From: Dipetalonema caudispina
Taxonomy: Eukaryota; Nematoda; Chromadorea; Rhabditida; Onchocercidae
Direction: 5' to 3'
DNA: 64,000 bases
Assembly: GCA_013365325.1 (NCBI GenBank)
Contig: JABVXV010000276.1
Location: 21,234-85,233, forward strand
Shown here: one piece after another, positions 14,701 through 27,473 of the stretch
Layout: each line of letters starts with the position of its first letter
How positions within the stretch are numbered: the stretch's first letter is position 1
The notes under the pieces: model-generated
Database searches by the model: none
Told to the model about the DNA's origin: nothing
The model's input: only the letters and a program-made list of their open reading frames with translations
Position numbers and translations under genes: made by a program

Positions 14701-17700
14701 CATGGGTTGCAGTTAAGTAGATGATGTTAACAAAGTAAGATAAAAATTGTCAATAAAAAAGAGATGGTTCGACGGTTCAAAACGCCATGAGAAAGCCATA
14801 TGTCATGGTGTGTGAATGCTGAGTAAAAAAGTCAATTACGTGGTTGTTAGTTGTTATCTTTGACATGGATCAAAACTAGATTCGTAATTATTTCCGGAGA
14901 GTCTTATATACCTGCAATCTTTGCAATGAGCCGGTAATTTTCGTAGATTCTTCGGTGACAGATCCAGCTTTCAAATAAACTGTCCAACTACCCGAGGAAT
15001 GATTCTGTGGGAAGAAACGACATAATCCTGAAAATTATTATCATATCCAAATGATTTTCTGCAAAAACATTAGTTTTTTGTAGTAGAAGTTGAGGATTGA
15101 AATCTTTTCAGGATTAGAATAAAATATTTGGGGAATTATCAAAAGTATCAAATTTAAGAAAGAAATTTAAGACGACTCAGTACCTTGCGCTTGTAGCCCA
15201 CTAATTACTTCAGCAAAAGCAGGAGAAAGTCCACGGATGAGATCTGAAAATAATTTTTCCTTTTAAATCATATTTTTCAACCATTTGAAAAAATCGTGTT
15301 TCAGACTAATGTAATGAAGGACATAAATTATCGATTAATTCCGAATTATTTAGCCATATCTAAGCAGAAACAAACAAAAATTTGACCGATAGGCAGGATG
15401 TGGTAACTATGTAGGAAAATCACCAAAAAAGGCATGAAAAGGTGTTACTGTGCACCTTTAAAGAACAATTTCTCCCTATAACAAATTGGGAATTAAAACA
15501 GAAAGTGAGGAATAAACATTCAGGAAGGCAGTGCAAACTCCATTTCTGGAGATAAAGTCTAAATAAGACATCGAATTAAATAAATAACAAAGTTTGAATA
15601 GGACATTGAATCAAATAAATAAATAACTTCAAATAAATATGAGGGATATAAAATGAAACAAAACCTGGAGAGTAACCATCTTGAGGAAGAAGAAACGGCA
15701 GTTGTAGTTGTGACTCTTCTTCAAGTTGTATGGATGCTTCATCTTGTGTTGCCATTACATCTGCATGAATTTCCGCAAGCCGTACAATACTTTCAACTAG
15801 CTCATTCGATACTGGCTCTTCACCAACATCCAATACTATATGCTCAAGGAACCAACGCACCTTAAAAATTAGTACATTATCCATCAATTATGTTGAATTC
15901 CAAACGTCATTAAATAGGTACATATTTGCATCGATCCATATATACACATTTGGTGGAAGAATTGCTCCGACTAGCAACATTTGAAAATATGAAATTAAAT
16001 GAAGGGTTCCGAATAGAATTCAACAGGGATTTAATAAACTATTCTTTCCAAAGAATGCAAAAATATGGTTGCAACTGTAATAGCTTCAAGTTTGCAAACA
16101 CTTATTTGTCTCTCATAGCATATCAGCTTGCAAACGAATCCTGGGAATGGAAGGATTATTGATTTCTTTCCAGAGGAATTCGACCGGCAAATTTTTTGTT
16201 CGGAGAGAAATATTCCGACACGAAAGGAAAATCTAAAAGTTAACCTGTACACTGTTCAATTTGTAGCATGTTGCACCCAAATTACTAATCTGATCAACAG
16301 TTTTCGGTGTTACAAGAAGAATTATTGCTTGATTGATACGATCCATGTGGCATTCAGCTGCCAATTCCAGTCCTTGCTGATAGGCCCATTCATTCACGTA
16401 ACCAAGACGGGTTCGCAACCTGAAATCGACAGATTAGATCTTACCAGGAATAATGCAGAGAAATTCATAACATTTGGATAAAAAATAAAGCGAAGAGCAC
16501 AAATCCAAAACCGCAATATGAAACTAATTTCAGATCAATTACTGGTAATTTCGAATCTGTTTTCATTGAATTGACAATTGCAGTTGATTTCAATATGAAA
16601 TTTGAGCTCCACGACTTTTTAGCCGAAAATGAATACAGTTAACGTAGTGGCTGTGAAAGCACTTACCGAAGAAGCAAAGTTCAGTTTTGCCAAAGATAAG
16701 AGATTGTTAATGGCAAGTAAAGATAGTATTTTCACACCGGTAGCAAGAAGAAATTTAACCTTCAGTAAGCTATAAGAACCGTATCAATTGCTATGGTATG
16801 GATTTGCCTAACTACATAGTATTCCTACTACGTCAGTGAACTTTTTAGTAGAAAAATGTAGTTCGTGGATCAATTAAATTGGAATAATTGTAGCTCTAAA
16901 CATACCGAACACCGAAGGCTCGACTGCAGTAAGGTATGCCAGATGAAGATACAAGCCAATTGAAAAGCACTACATTTATGTAATAAAATAATTGCGAGAA
17001 TAACTGAATTGTTAATGCTGCATTCAACCGACAGTGACGTAACAAACACATAATTTCCTCCAATCTTGCAACCATGTCATCTAAAATACGATTCTGCCTT
17101 TGAAATTTCAGCCAAACTTTTGGAAAATCATTTTCAAAAATGTTGTTACAAATCAATGATCTACTGGAATGGTAATTACAGTACGGATAAAGAGTTATCA
17201 TTATTTTATTCAACCAAATTCTTCACTAAAGGCCTGATATTGTATGAATGAGATAAAATCTAGATAAATAAGTATATATGTAAATAAGGATAATATGTAA
17301 ATAATATATTCGATATTTTTCAAGCAGTTATGGTTTGTTTCAAATCTTGAATTTTTCTTCTTAGCAGTGAATTGCCATGCTTGTTATTATTTATTTAATT
17401 TCTTTTCTTTTTTTTGAAAATTCTAAACAGTTTTTAAAACACATATTACATGGGTTAAAATCTAGATAAATAAGTATATACGTATCGTCAGACTCCGTCT
17501 CCAGAAAGACTAGAATTTGAAACAAGATAAAACATTAATCAGCTCACAAAAAAAACGAATACATACGTGAAGCAGATCGATCATCTAAGAATGCATCTCT
17601 GATTGAATTCAATGTGCTGTCCAGACTATTTTTTAATACTGTCCCCAACATTTCAAATGTCTGTTCAACACAACCAGCCAAAATCTGCTGAGGTATACCA

Positions 17701-20700
17701 CGTGACAATAATGATAAGTCGATATCCTGCTTGAAGAAATTCAACAATTCACTTGAATTTGCTAGCCAGAATCCCAGGGATTCTCGCGATCGTCGTTGCT
17801 GCAATATTTCTGAGATTGTAAAATAGTTAGGAAGGAAAACTCTCTGGAACCAACGTCTTCGAAATCACATATAATTATTACAATACGAAAAATTTGTTAA
17901 AATATTCCGGAACTTCATTATAAAAACCTCTCCAACAAGGTGAATTGAGAATAAACATAACGATTAATCTAACAACACCAAACACCTGCATATTACCTTC
18001 CAAGAAATCTTTTTTTTTTTTTTTTTTTTTTTTGAGAAAACTACCCATGCATCATGTCAGTACATTGTCAACTGGATCAAAAATAGGATTTGAATCACCT
18101 TATTACCACCAATGTAAAAGTGACTCATTTAGCCAAATAATCATCCGAGCATCTATAACGAGATGCAGGAAAACATTTAATCCAATGCATTTTACTTCAA
18201 ATTGAATAAAATATTTTGCAAACTGTTCTAATCTGTCGGTAGTTTTTCATTTCGTATCAATTTGATTAAATCCAAACGAATTCAGAAACCTTTGAAATCA
18301 GAAGAAAACGATTAGCAGCTTTTGTTAAAAATAGTTGTAGTCGCGTGCGGCTATCAGCAATAGAAACTGTTTGCGAAGGAAACAATAGCCGATGGCGTGC
18401 AACCACGTATACCACGTATGCTGGTGTAAGTTTGAACTGTGCATCTTCTCTTTCAGGACAAATTAGTCGATGCAGAAATTCGTCTTCAGCTACAGAAAAA
18501 ATCCACCAAATGCTATTGATTTAAAAATTCCGAAAGAAAAAACCATTTTTGAAACGTACACAATCTTACTTGACTAGAAATTCTTTTTTGCTTGATAAAT
18601 TTATTTACCTTGAAATTTTTTCAATAAATATTTATAATTTAGCTTGTCGTTTTGAAAAATTTCTATTTATTTAAAAATTACAAACCTTCTTCTCTTACTT
18701 CAGTCAAAGCTGGTAACGTATCAGCAATATACATTGGTTTCTCGGTTCCAAGTCTATTTATGGTAGACGTTGAAACATTTCCTAGTCCTCTGCTTATTGT
18801 CGATGATGATGCTAATCTAAAGTGGTGAAATAATTTCAAATTGAAGAATAAAGTTTATTAACAGAAAAATAATATCTTCCATGTAATAGTGGGAGAGGAA
18901 GAGGTAAGCTAGATCCGATAAGATAAATTCTTCATGAAAAGTTTGATAGATAAGCGTAGATTGGATTCAGTAAAGGGATAATCAATGCTAAGCTGGGTTA
19001 ATAATAAAAAAACAAAAAAACAACGGGGATTAAGAGTAAGCTAAGGAGTTTTGGCTATAGCAAAATGTAAAAATAATTTGAAATACTCAAATCAGATCAT
19101 TAAAAAAGACCAAACTACTATTAATTCTAGTGCAATAGTGGGTTTTCAGCCGATTTTGCTAATATTTTATGTAAACATTCAAGAAGCCATAGTTTGAGCG
19201 GGGAGATGCAAAAGATAGTTAGTTAGTGTGACAGTTTAATGGATGATTTAACAAACATTTCAGAAAGGAACATTCTAGCAAAAACAAAACTTCCAGCCCA
19301 AAGAAAAAAGTAGAACTTTCTCTGAGTGCAAGGAGAGGAAGCAAAGGATATAAATGGGATGAGAGTTACAGAAAGCCGTATGTATTTATTAAAACTTTAT
19401 AATGAGAAAACTTTTAGGTTTCTTCGTAAGTACTAGAATTAATTAATAATTACCCAGTTTTTACAAAGAACCAATTCTATTATTTCATGAATAATTACCG
19501 AATTCTTATAGAAGAACTAGTTCTACTATTATTGTATAAGTATTGAAACAGTAAATGTCAAAATTGATGAACGCTAAAATTAATTTCATACCAATATTAG
19601 TGCAATGATAAATATTGAGATCAATGAGAACTAGAATACAATAATTCATCAGTTTAAAAGTGAGACGTAACCATATTTCCAGGAAAAAAATTCTTCACAA
19701 TTGAGTGGATTGAAAAGGGAAATTCAATTTGATTTGTAAATATCTCATTTGATTTAAATTAATTTCCTGCAACACAACACTTTGTCAAAATGCAAATTTT
19801 AATAGCTCACAATCGATTGAGTAAATCAGATGGCATCGTTCGACTCACTGTTAGTTCATTCTTTTTATTATCAGTGGTAGAATCAATATCTGATGGAATA
19901 TCAGTCACTGATTTACACCTCATATGGGCTGCTAAACCAGGAAGTGGAATGCCAAAAAGATGTAAACTTCTGTTTGAACCAGGACGATGATTAGCCGAGA
20001 ATGATGATGATAACAGTTCCGCAGTTTTAAGTGGAGTTGATATCATATTACCAGCAATATCGAACGTTGTCTCCATCCCTTTCGCACCGTTTCCTTCAGA
20101 ACTAAGAATAAAAAAAGAAAAGAAAAAAGACAAATTTGTAAAAAGGAAATATCGTAATGACCCATAAATGAGAAAACGAATTTAAGCAAAGAAGGAAAAT
20201 AGGCTTGAAACTATTTTTTCAAACATTGAAATTTATTCCGAAAAATTTGTCTGACTTTTGAACAGCTGAATCAAAATTTTTAAATATAAAATCCTACAAA
20301 ACCCGGCATTGACACCTTTTCCATAATCGTACAATAACAAAAAACGTTTCAGATGTACTGAAGCATGAAATTCTATATTTTTGAAAGAAATTGGCTGAAT
20401 CGTGATAATTTCTAATGGAGAAAAACTAATTCAGCGATATGCTAGAAAAAAGAAGTTAATTCTCCAACTAATCAAATAAGTATATCGAAGACAGCAAAAA
20501 ATTGACCTTTGAACATCAAATAATCCGAATATCACCAATGTTATGGGACATTTGAGAGAGAAATGTCCGCATATGTTACAGAAACACAAGTTGTATTAAA
20601 TGTTGAACAGTCTTGATACTACAGAAAACACGAATATTTCAGATTAGTTTGCCTTTATCTGCCAGCAAGTTTGCTGCTTTCCTGACGTACTTCAAGCTTT

Positions 20701-23700
20701 CAGGTTTTTAGGATAGCATGCCTAATAATGATGCAAACGTACTTAAGAGACTTTCAATTTCAAAGATGAAACTACACACAACATGAATGGAATTTGAAAT
20801 GGAAATTATGACTGAAGATCGATAAGACAAAGCTATAACTGTAATCATTTATTCGCACGATTACATCCTTATCAGCAACTACCTACCTTAAGCAAACCGA
20901 GAGAAAATTTTTGTCTAGCAAATAAACTATTTCCACACTGCAAATCTTTGAAAATAAAGTCGAGATTTTGGAAAAATCTAGCTAATGTTGGCTAATGTCG
21001 CCAGAAGAAATTTCAGAGAAATTTACATTTTTTAAAACCTTTATCCTCAATAAACTATACACTTTGCTATTTTTACTGTAACCTTTATCCCATACGTTTC
21101 GATATTTCTAGAAAATTTTTCAATTAAATCATAATATTATAGAACTTTAAAATACAAAAACAAAAATCAATAGCAATAAAGAAGCACCAATTCTATGATG
21201 ACCCATAGCAAATATCAACACTTGGAAATATGCTAAAAATATTTGCATACGAATTATTTTATTCTAGGTATCTGCTCCCTCACTTCTACCAATAATACTT
21301 CCATTCATATATACAAAAGATAATAGTTTAGACCTAGCTTCGTCGGTTAATTTGAAATGAATATTTATGATCGACGAAATAAAACATGAATCATCAAACA
21401 ATGAATGAATGTTTAAAGCACTATATACGAATGTGTGCTTTTATATGTACAGCATGTATTTATAGATCCAAACATCATATTAGTGCAACAATTATTCCAA
21501 GCAGAAAACAGGCAAAATGAGGAAAGATGGAAGAAGGAAGAAAAATCACTGATGCATTCCACTGCTCTTTTAAAATAAGCATTTGTATAGGTTATGCAAA
21601 CAACATGTTAAATAATTTAAACAAATACGACCGAAATGAAAGAATTCGAAACTATGGAGCAATTTAAAACTTATGATAATAGAGAGATGATACCAAAAAA
21701 TTCCTTCAAATACTCATCATTACTCCTTTACATTGGTTCAAAATTTACATCGTTTCTTTAAATATATATAATTTTTGAAATTACATCATTTTTCCTTCTC
21801 AATTTATGCTATTCCATTTTTTTTGAAATTATTCCTTTTCTAAATTTCTTTTAAACATCAAATTTGCACAATATTTCTGAAATTGATGGCATTTTCGTAG
21901 AGCAGTAAAATTATCATTTTCCGTTATACAGTAAAAATAACAACTCAAGTTCCATTTCTTCCCTTGAATTAAAATCTCTCTACCTACATTTTTCTTTCGC
22001 CGCCCTCATCGATAAAATTAACTTAACACTGAAATTCGAGGACTATCATTTTTTTGGAGATAAGCCTGGAATTGATGTGCCCAGCAGTTACCTGTCTAAC
22101 ACACGCAAACACAGCTCTGTCCTATAGAACGTATGAAGATACTTCTGCTGTCAAGAATACTCTTTGCAAACAATGAATCACGCTATGTTATTCTATTGAA
22201 GAGACACCCGTTTGAAGATAGTATAAAAGACTTAACATGATTTAATTCAAGTTTTCCAAACAATCAGATATAAAGAATGTTTTTTCACGAGCTCGAAAAA
22301 GTAATGCAGGAAAAACACTAGATATATGAAGTTTCTTATCAATTAAAGAGAAGAAGGTATCTGAAACACTCAATGTCGATACATCAGAAAGTTTTACCGA
22401 AAAAAAAAAACGTATAAAACACCTGATTTATTAAAATGATTTTTCTAAACTGTCGAAAAAAATGGCAGTTACCATAATTTTTTTCCGCGAATTATAAATC
22501 TGAATTAAAAATGATAACGACTACATAATTTTGGAAGTCAAAAAAAATTATTCCAAGTAAAAAAGATACATAATATGACGACAGAGTCAAAAAGAGTAAA
22601 ACGGAAACTGTAACGCCGTAAAATGAGACCAATGGTCAATGCGTGAATATAGACATTCAGTCCCCACTAATTTCACTTTCTCACTAAATATTTGCATCAT
22701 CTAAGAAACTGAAGAAAACTTTTTTGTTTTTTCTCTTTCTTCCTTATATTTCAAATGACCCGATAAAAATCTCAAGATTCAAACTTCGGATTCGTCTTCC
22801 AGTAACCTGATGAAAAGAAAGTAAACTGAATAGAGCACTAACCTTCTGAATCCCGGAATCATTTCCAACCTATTACTGCTTCCGTTAACCACATGTACTC
22901 TTCCAGCATCCTGAAAACAGCTGCATCATGTCTCACATAATTCAAAGTGAGAAAGATTATGTTGTTTTCCAAATTTCTAATTATGTTAACTCCGTATATT
23001 TATGAAATTTTCCGAAATTAAAATTCGAAATCTCAATAAACTGACCCAAGAACTTAGATAACGGAACATATGGCTGTGGCCAATACCGATTATGTTCCCA
23101 TCACGAAGAGCTATAGTTTGAGAAATACGTTGACCATCAACCTACAAATTTCAAGTTTTTATTTAAATTCGAAATTTCATTTTATCTATTTTAAAACGGC
23201 ATATGTTAACAGACAAACCTCGATATAAGCATTTTGATCAGATGGTGTGATCGTAACAACACCATCCTGATAATTGATAACAGCATGTCGAGGTCTGATA
23301 CACTGACCATCTAGAAATAACCCCACCGAGCGATCTGAACCTATACCCATCACACCAAATGGAAGGTGTATTGGCTTCATTTCTGGGATTTCTTTGCAAT
23401 CTAAATTGTCACCGACAGAGTATCGTATAATTAGTGTGAAATCAAATCAACACCATAAAAATTTCGTTTTGCGGAAAACAGTGAATTTTTTTAATGGTTG
23501 AAGTAGTGGAGGTAATAAAAGATAAAAGTTAAGAACAATGGGTAAACAATGAAAGGTGAGATATCATTTGAAAATTGATAGTAAACAACTTGGAACTTAC
23601 CTAAAGTTAGCTGTAAAAGACAAGGTTTGACAGCAAACAGATTTTGCAAGCGTAAAATTTGAGAAGTTCCTATACAAAGTTTTTGCGGATCAGCGTAACT

Positions 23701-26700
23701 GGTACCAAGTGCTGCAGTTGATGATATTGATGAATGGCGGGCATGTCGTCTTGATACATCAGATGACTGCTGTTTCACAACAAAAAATATTTCCTCCGAT
23801 GGATCTGGTATACGATTTGCTAGGCTAACCAAAGGATATTCATTATAATCCATAATTCGTTCACGCCGACTGATATTCAAAAATCGCAAATCGCTTAGTG
23901 AGCGAGAAAGTTTTGTAGAAACCGGTATCACCATCTGCAAATGTTGAATCATTTATTTTCCTAAAAGGAAAATAATTAACACTTCTATCAATATCAATAT
24001 TTGAGAACTAAGCTTTCCTAAAGCTAGGTCAATAAAATTTTAAGCAATTAATTTAATCATTACGCACTGGTTTGTACATTACTGATATTGGTAAAGTAAT
24101 GAATAACTAATAATCATTAACACTGGCAGATTACAGATAACTTCACATTGTTCTGTGTTATATACATAACGAATATTCCAACGATTACCTCAACCAAAAC
24201 ATATTCTTCCACATTTCTGTTGACGCCATATTTTTCTAATACTTCCTTCAAAATTCTACTTGTAGTATCGCGTACTGATACAAGAAGTGTGACGTACGGT
24301 CGACTTGGTTCTAATTCATAACCATAAATTTTTAAACTACCACCTGAAATATAAACTGAAATAAACTTTAAAATCTGAGTAATTCAATCAGTTGAACCAT
24401 AAATTTTTTTAATCATCTCCTTTTTTCATTTTTTCACACTCTTACAGGAAAAACATTCCCGCCACACTGTATAAATTAATAAATTGCCCTGCACAGATGT
24501 TTATTCCAAAAGAATTTGAAGAAACGTTGCACGCTATCACCGTCAGATGAGGCCAGGGACTATCTTGTGGAATGTAGGACTAATCATTTAACGATGCGTT
24601 ATGCATAACGCAACGCCGGTAATGTGTCCGCAAATATCATATAGCACACACAAGACCACCAATTAGCACTTTTATTCGCGAATTAGCTTCTCGAAGCGGT
24701 GCGAAGAACCGAAACTGTAAGTTGGTTTGTCAATATCTAAACAACCATCCACTACACCAAGTTAACAATCAAGAATCACTTTCGACTCATCTTCCCAACA
24801 AAAATAGTACTATATGCAGAAATTCCTAATAAGGGATTTAATCTTACACTAAATTTCGAAACTCTCAGAATTTCATAAAACTTAGAAGTTTCCAATGGTA
24901 TTTCACGAAGAATATTTTCCTTGTCAACTTCCTAGGATGAAATATCCCTACATTTTCCATCAATTAAGAAAATTCACACAATTCCCAACCATCATTTACA
25001 ACATTATTTGAATACCTGCGTCTGTTGCTACATCCGTTTTCGTATTCTTTTTCTATTTTTTATTGCAAAAAAAGTATGCAGTAACTGCCTCTCTTTGCAA
25101 TAAATACCAAAGTAGCACACAGGACTATGACAAACCACTACTAATTCCTTGAATTCTTTGTCACGAAAAAAAAAAGGCTAAATTTCGATGCTTCTATCGT
25201 TACCTTGACCTAAATCTTTTAATTTTGCCGCAATCTTTTTCTCTCGTCGTTTCTTCATCACAACTTCTGGATTGGAAATTGTTCGCGTAAATGTAGTGGA
25301 TGGTAATGCTTTATATAATTCTTCGGAGGCGCGTAACTTCGGCTCTTGTTGCTCAATTGCTGGAATTTTTTCCCATAATTGAAGATCATTCTTGTCAACC
25401 TTACTTTGTTTGCATGAGTTCCGGCGTTCTCTCATTCAGTAATCTATTCGATGCCGTGAGTTGATTGTTTTTTCGATAATTTCCTGCTATTTCTATTTCT
25501 GTGCACCATGGAAAAAAAAACATTCCTAAGCCTTGAAAAGAACCAGTGCATTAAAAATGCCTGATAAGGCATTCGAATTTTATCATTCTTTATCATTACC
25601 AAAAAAAAAGGACGGTCAGTAGGCATATAGCCTCTTTCAACAATTACACAATCCGATCATGCAACGAAAACGGTTGCATATTTGTTCTCAGGTTTAAAAC
25701 ACTAATTGCTCTTAAAAGTACTCCCAGTTAAATCCATAATACTATTTGGTCGTTGATAAGTGACCATTGGATATCCATATTTTGAAGAAAAAAAAGCATT
25801 AATTTGCGTAAAAAAAGTATAACCTGACGAAAAATTGAATTCCAACCTCAACAAAATACAAAAGTAAAATAGTATGAAAATAATAAAACAGAAACCTTTT
25901 TGATGCTTCCTTTTCAGTTCTTTTTCTTCCTTCTTCGAAAATCTTTTTTGACTGCCACTTAAACCACCTATAGTACCCTAAAATAATTTGTTCTCTAAAA
26001 AATTGTAAAACTAATCCTGGAAAAAAACTACAGATTCTTCCCCCTCCAATGGAAAATGGTTTAAGAATGCATTTAGTATGCAGGCAAATACGCAGCTTTT
26101 GCAAGGTAAGTTTTATAATACAGTCCATCTTCCAAGATAATAATGTGATCCATTTATTGTTCAAGAATTATATTCTCAATTTGTCTCATTTTCTAAGCGT
26201 ATGCGACTGGTTCTACCCTAATTTGGCTGTAGTGCCTGAACAATAATTTTATAATTCAAAATGTTCAAGTAACAGACTCCTCAACATACAATAATTTGGT
26301 ATAAATTCGAATTTAATGATTAAAATCGATTATTTCCCCAAACTGCTAACTGTCACTCCATTATTATTTTTACAAAAATCTTAAAGCCAAATTTTATACC
26401 TTGACAGAAGTGGTGTTAGGATGTGCCCTCAACAGAAACCGACCTTCGCGATCATCTTTATGCCAATTCAGCTGCACAAGTAACGGTTTTTCACTAGGTG
26501 CTAAGCATCGCTCATCGCCATTTTCATGAACTTCCCATAAAGTATATTCTGGATCACTAAGCCTGCAAATTAGCTCGACTTCTTTTTCCCATACTAGCTC
26601 AAGTTTTTAAAGTAAAACATCCGCTGACGTAATTATCCCAGAAGGCAAAAAAGTATATGTAAACTTACATTTTCAGATCAGGATGAAACTTATCGACCAA

Positions 26701-27473
26701 CGCATTGATAACTGCTCGGGCTGTTGCTGTACTGGAAACACGGATACATTTCGTCAGTACTTTATCCTTCGATTCTTGAAAATAGAATCGCATAACACCA
26801 TGAATTTCAAGGTCCTGAAATATCACGAAAAGAAGTTCTTTACTCGTACAAATGTACAGCAGTGGTGCAAAATTAAATAAACATTTTATAAATATAGGTG
26901 TCCTCTTATCCACTTATCATAACCGACATTTTCAGGTGGTATCTTATCATCTAGTATGTCATAAAATAAAAAACATTACTGTCAATGGAACAAAAAAAGC
27001 AGTGTGCCGAAATTATGGGTTACAAATATAGTGTCGTTTATTATCTCGGAATAAGAACTATGACAAAAGGATACTAAAAGTCCATTAAACGACTCATTTT
27101 TTAATTTAGTGCTAAGAATCAAGTTAAGTGCACAGTATTGAACAGGAAACCGAACTTTCAAGTGAAAAAGAATTTGTGAAAAAGGCCGAAAAACTTTTAA
27201 TTCGTATAGTTTCTTCGAATAGATGGAGTGGAATAATCGACACTGAATAAATCAATTAGCTATATTCTTCCTTTTCCGTGCCAAATTAGCAAAGTATTTC
27301 AATTATCACCTTAATGTAGTAATTCCAAATTAAAGTTCTAAAAATTCGGATTCAAATACCTCTGTCGGATAGCTTAGGTTGAATAAATCAAGCCGATTTT
27401 CATTCCACTGATCGACCAACTGCCAGAGTTGCTCTCGCTCGGCTTGCCTGGCCAGCGGTAGCCTGCTTAGCAT
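5070..27473 (-). CDS. afd-1: Afadin / Canoe homologue, complete gene of about 33 exons
   Basis: Afadin is an F-actin-binding scaffold that links nectin-type adhesion receptors and Rap/Ras GTPases to the cytoskeleton at adherens junctions. Exons, 5' to 3' (high to low): 27473-27360, 26814-26669, 26562-26400, 25977-25896, 25428-25204, 24343-24189, 23934-23601, 23400-23219, 23141-23046, 22910-22843, 20101-19811, 18816-18686, 18489-18290, 17798-17567, 17116-16906, 16419-16245, 15860-15665, 15243-15184, 15027-14912, 11739-11662, 10333-10268, 9913-9840, 9325-9181, 8728-8659, 8259-8171, 7938-7798, 7707-7408, 6958-6599, 6307-6016, 5934-5832, 5699-5558, 5456-5367, 5204-5070. They total 5262 nt in one frame, about 1753 residues (human about 1824). 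The start is at 27473 because it places the ENRLDLF block as in afadin. An in-frame ATG at 27563 is possible if the 27512 acceptor is not used. The least certain junctions are the acceptors at 25428, 17116 and 17798 and the donor at 9181. Confidence 0.9.
8344..8372. repeat. (TA)n microsatellite in an afadin intron
   Basis: TA tract of 29 bases between the exons at 8171-8259 and 8659-8728. Confidence 0.9.
9181..11739 (-). other. Afadin PDZ domain
   Basis: Four exons encode it. 11739-11662 has EIIMVSINRGTGGIGLSIVA, with the carboxylate-binding loop GIGLSI. 10333-10268 has SIGIYVKKVVDGSAAH, 9913-9840 has DGRLESGDQLLSVNGQSLIG, and 9325-9181 has IVSFEVYKHAARYNGLYEWL. In afadin this domain binds the C-terminal tails of nectins. 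A 3.2 kb intron (11740-14911) separates it from the DIL exons. Confidence 0.92.
11740..14911 (-). other. Long afadin intron
   Basis: This 3.2 kb intron lies between the DIL and PDZ exons. Open frames at 12412-12615 and 12783-13094 (+ strand) have no splice context and AT-driven composition, so I do not call them genes. It contains a 16-bp perfect palindrome around CACGTG at 13419-13434 and a GATGAT-type short repeat near 14125-14142. I see nothing else. Confidence 0.6.
13419..13434. promoter_or_regulatory. Perfect 16-bp palindrome centred on CACGTG
   Basis: ATCACCACGTGGTGAT is its own reverse complement and contains the E-box CACGTG. It lies in the 3.2 kb afadin intron. Regulatory use is inferred only from symmetry and the E-box core. 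Confidence 0.35.
14912..18489 (-). other. Afadin dilute (DIL) domain
   Basis: Seven exons encode the cargo-binding-type DIL domain shared with class V myosins. Readable blocks are LTPAYVVYVVARHRL (18489-18290), LGFWLANSSELLNFFKQD and AFLDDRSAS (17798-17567), LRHCRLNAALTIQLFSQLF (17116-16906), EWAYQQGLELAAECHMDRI and ATCYKLNSVQ (16419-16245), and ESQLQLPFLLPQDGYSPG (15860-15665). FFPQNHSSGSWTVYLKAGS (15027-14912) comes last. Each matches afadin in order, so the domain is intact (about residues 662-1010). Confidence 0.92.
17254..17480. repeat. 25-base direct repeat pair in an afadin intron
   Basis: An identical 25-base sequence beginning TAAAATCTAGATAAATAAG occurs at 17254-17278 and 17456-17480 within the intron between exons 17567-17798 and 16906-17116. 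Confidence 0.8.
18686..20101 (-). other. Afadin FHA-DIL linker exons
   Basis: Exon 20101-19811 encodes METTFDIAGNMI, matching the conserved ETTFDLGG block of afadin, followed by a Ser-rich stretch. Exon 18816-18686 ends MYIADTLPALTEVREEG, leading into the DIL domain. A 2.7 kb intron (20102-22842) precedes this block. I see no exon inside it. Confidence 0.8.
20102..22842 (-). other. Long afadin intron
   Basis: This 2.7 kb of AT-rich sequence lies between the FHA and post-FHA exons. No exon, repeat family or RNA gene is recognisable. Confidence 0.55.
22843..23400 (-). other. Afadin FHA domain
   Basis: Exons 23400-23219 and 23141-23046 encode the forkhead-associated fold. GIGSDRSVGLFLDG is the conserved G-S loop region, and IRPRHAVINYQDGVVTITP is the central H-A block (family usually S/H-x-x-H). 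VDGQRISQTIALRDGNIIGI then GHSHMFRYL is the last strand pair. The Arg of the phosphothreonine-binding loop is not obvious, as in other afadins, so phosphopeptide binding is doubtful. Exon 22910-22843 (DAGRVHVVNGSSN) follows the domain. Confidence 0.88.
23601..24343 (-). other. Afadin second Ras-association (RA2) domain
   Basis: Exon 24343-24189 begins GGSLKIYGYELEPSRPYVTL and continues to VLEKYGVNRNVEEYVLVE, the RA2 start of afadin. Exon 23934-23601 carries MDYNEYPLVSLANRIPD and FFVVKQ, then a His/Ser-rich stretch, and ends in CLLQLTLG, the first strand of the following FHA domain. RA2 occupies roughly residues 244-350. Confidence 0.88.
25204..25977 (-). other. Afadin inter-RA linker exons
   Basis: Exon 25977-25896 encodes a basic segment (RFSKKEEKELKRKHQK) matching the charged linker after RA1 in afadin. 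Exon 25428-25204 ends with the very conserved block FTRTISNPEVVMKKRREKK, a hallmark of afadin/Canoe between RA1 and RA2. The acceptor of the second exon (GAATGAGAG) has a poor pyrimidine tract and was chosen because it alone keeps frame. Confidence 0.85.
26400..27473 (-). other. Afadin first Ras-association (RA1) domain
   Basis: The first three exons encode about 141 residues. The opening is a short basic/acidic leader, then NENRLDLFNLSYPTE and HGVMRFYFQ, which match the afadin N-terminus closely. Next come KCIRVSSTATARAVINAL and KFHPDLKM, and then LVQLNWHKDDREGRFLL. RA1 of afadin is an ubiquitin-fold domain that binds GTP-loaded Rap1/Ras. Residues about 38-133 correspond to it by position. 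The identification rests on directly readable family motifs in three consecutive in-frame exons. Confidence 0.93.
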
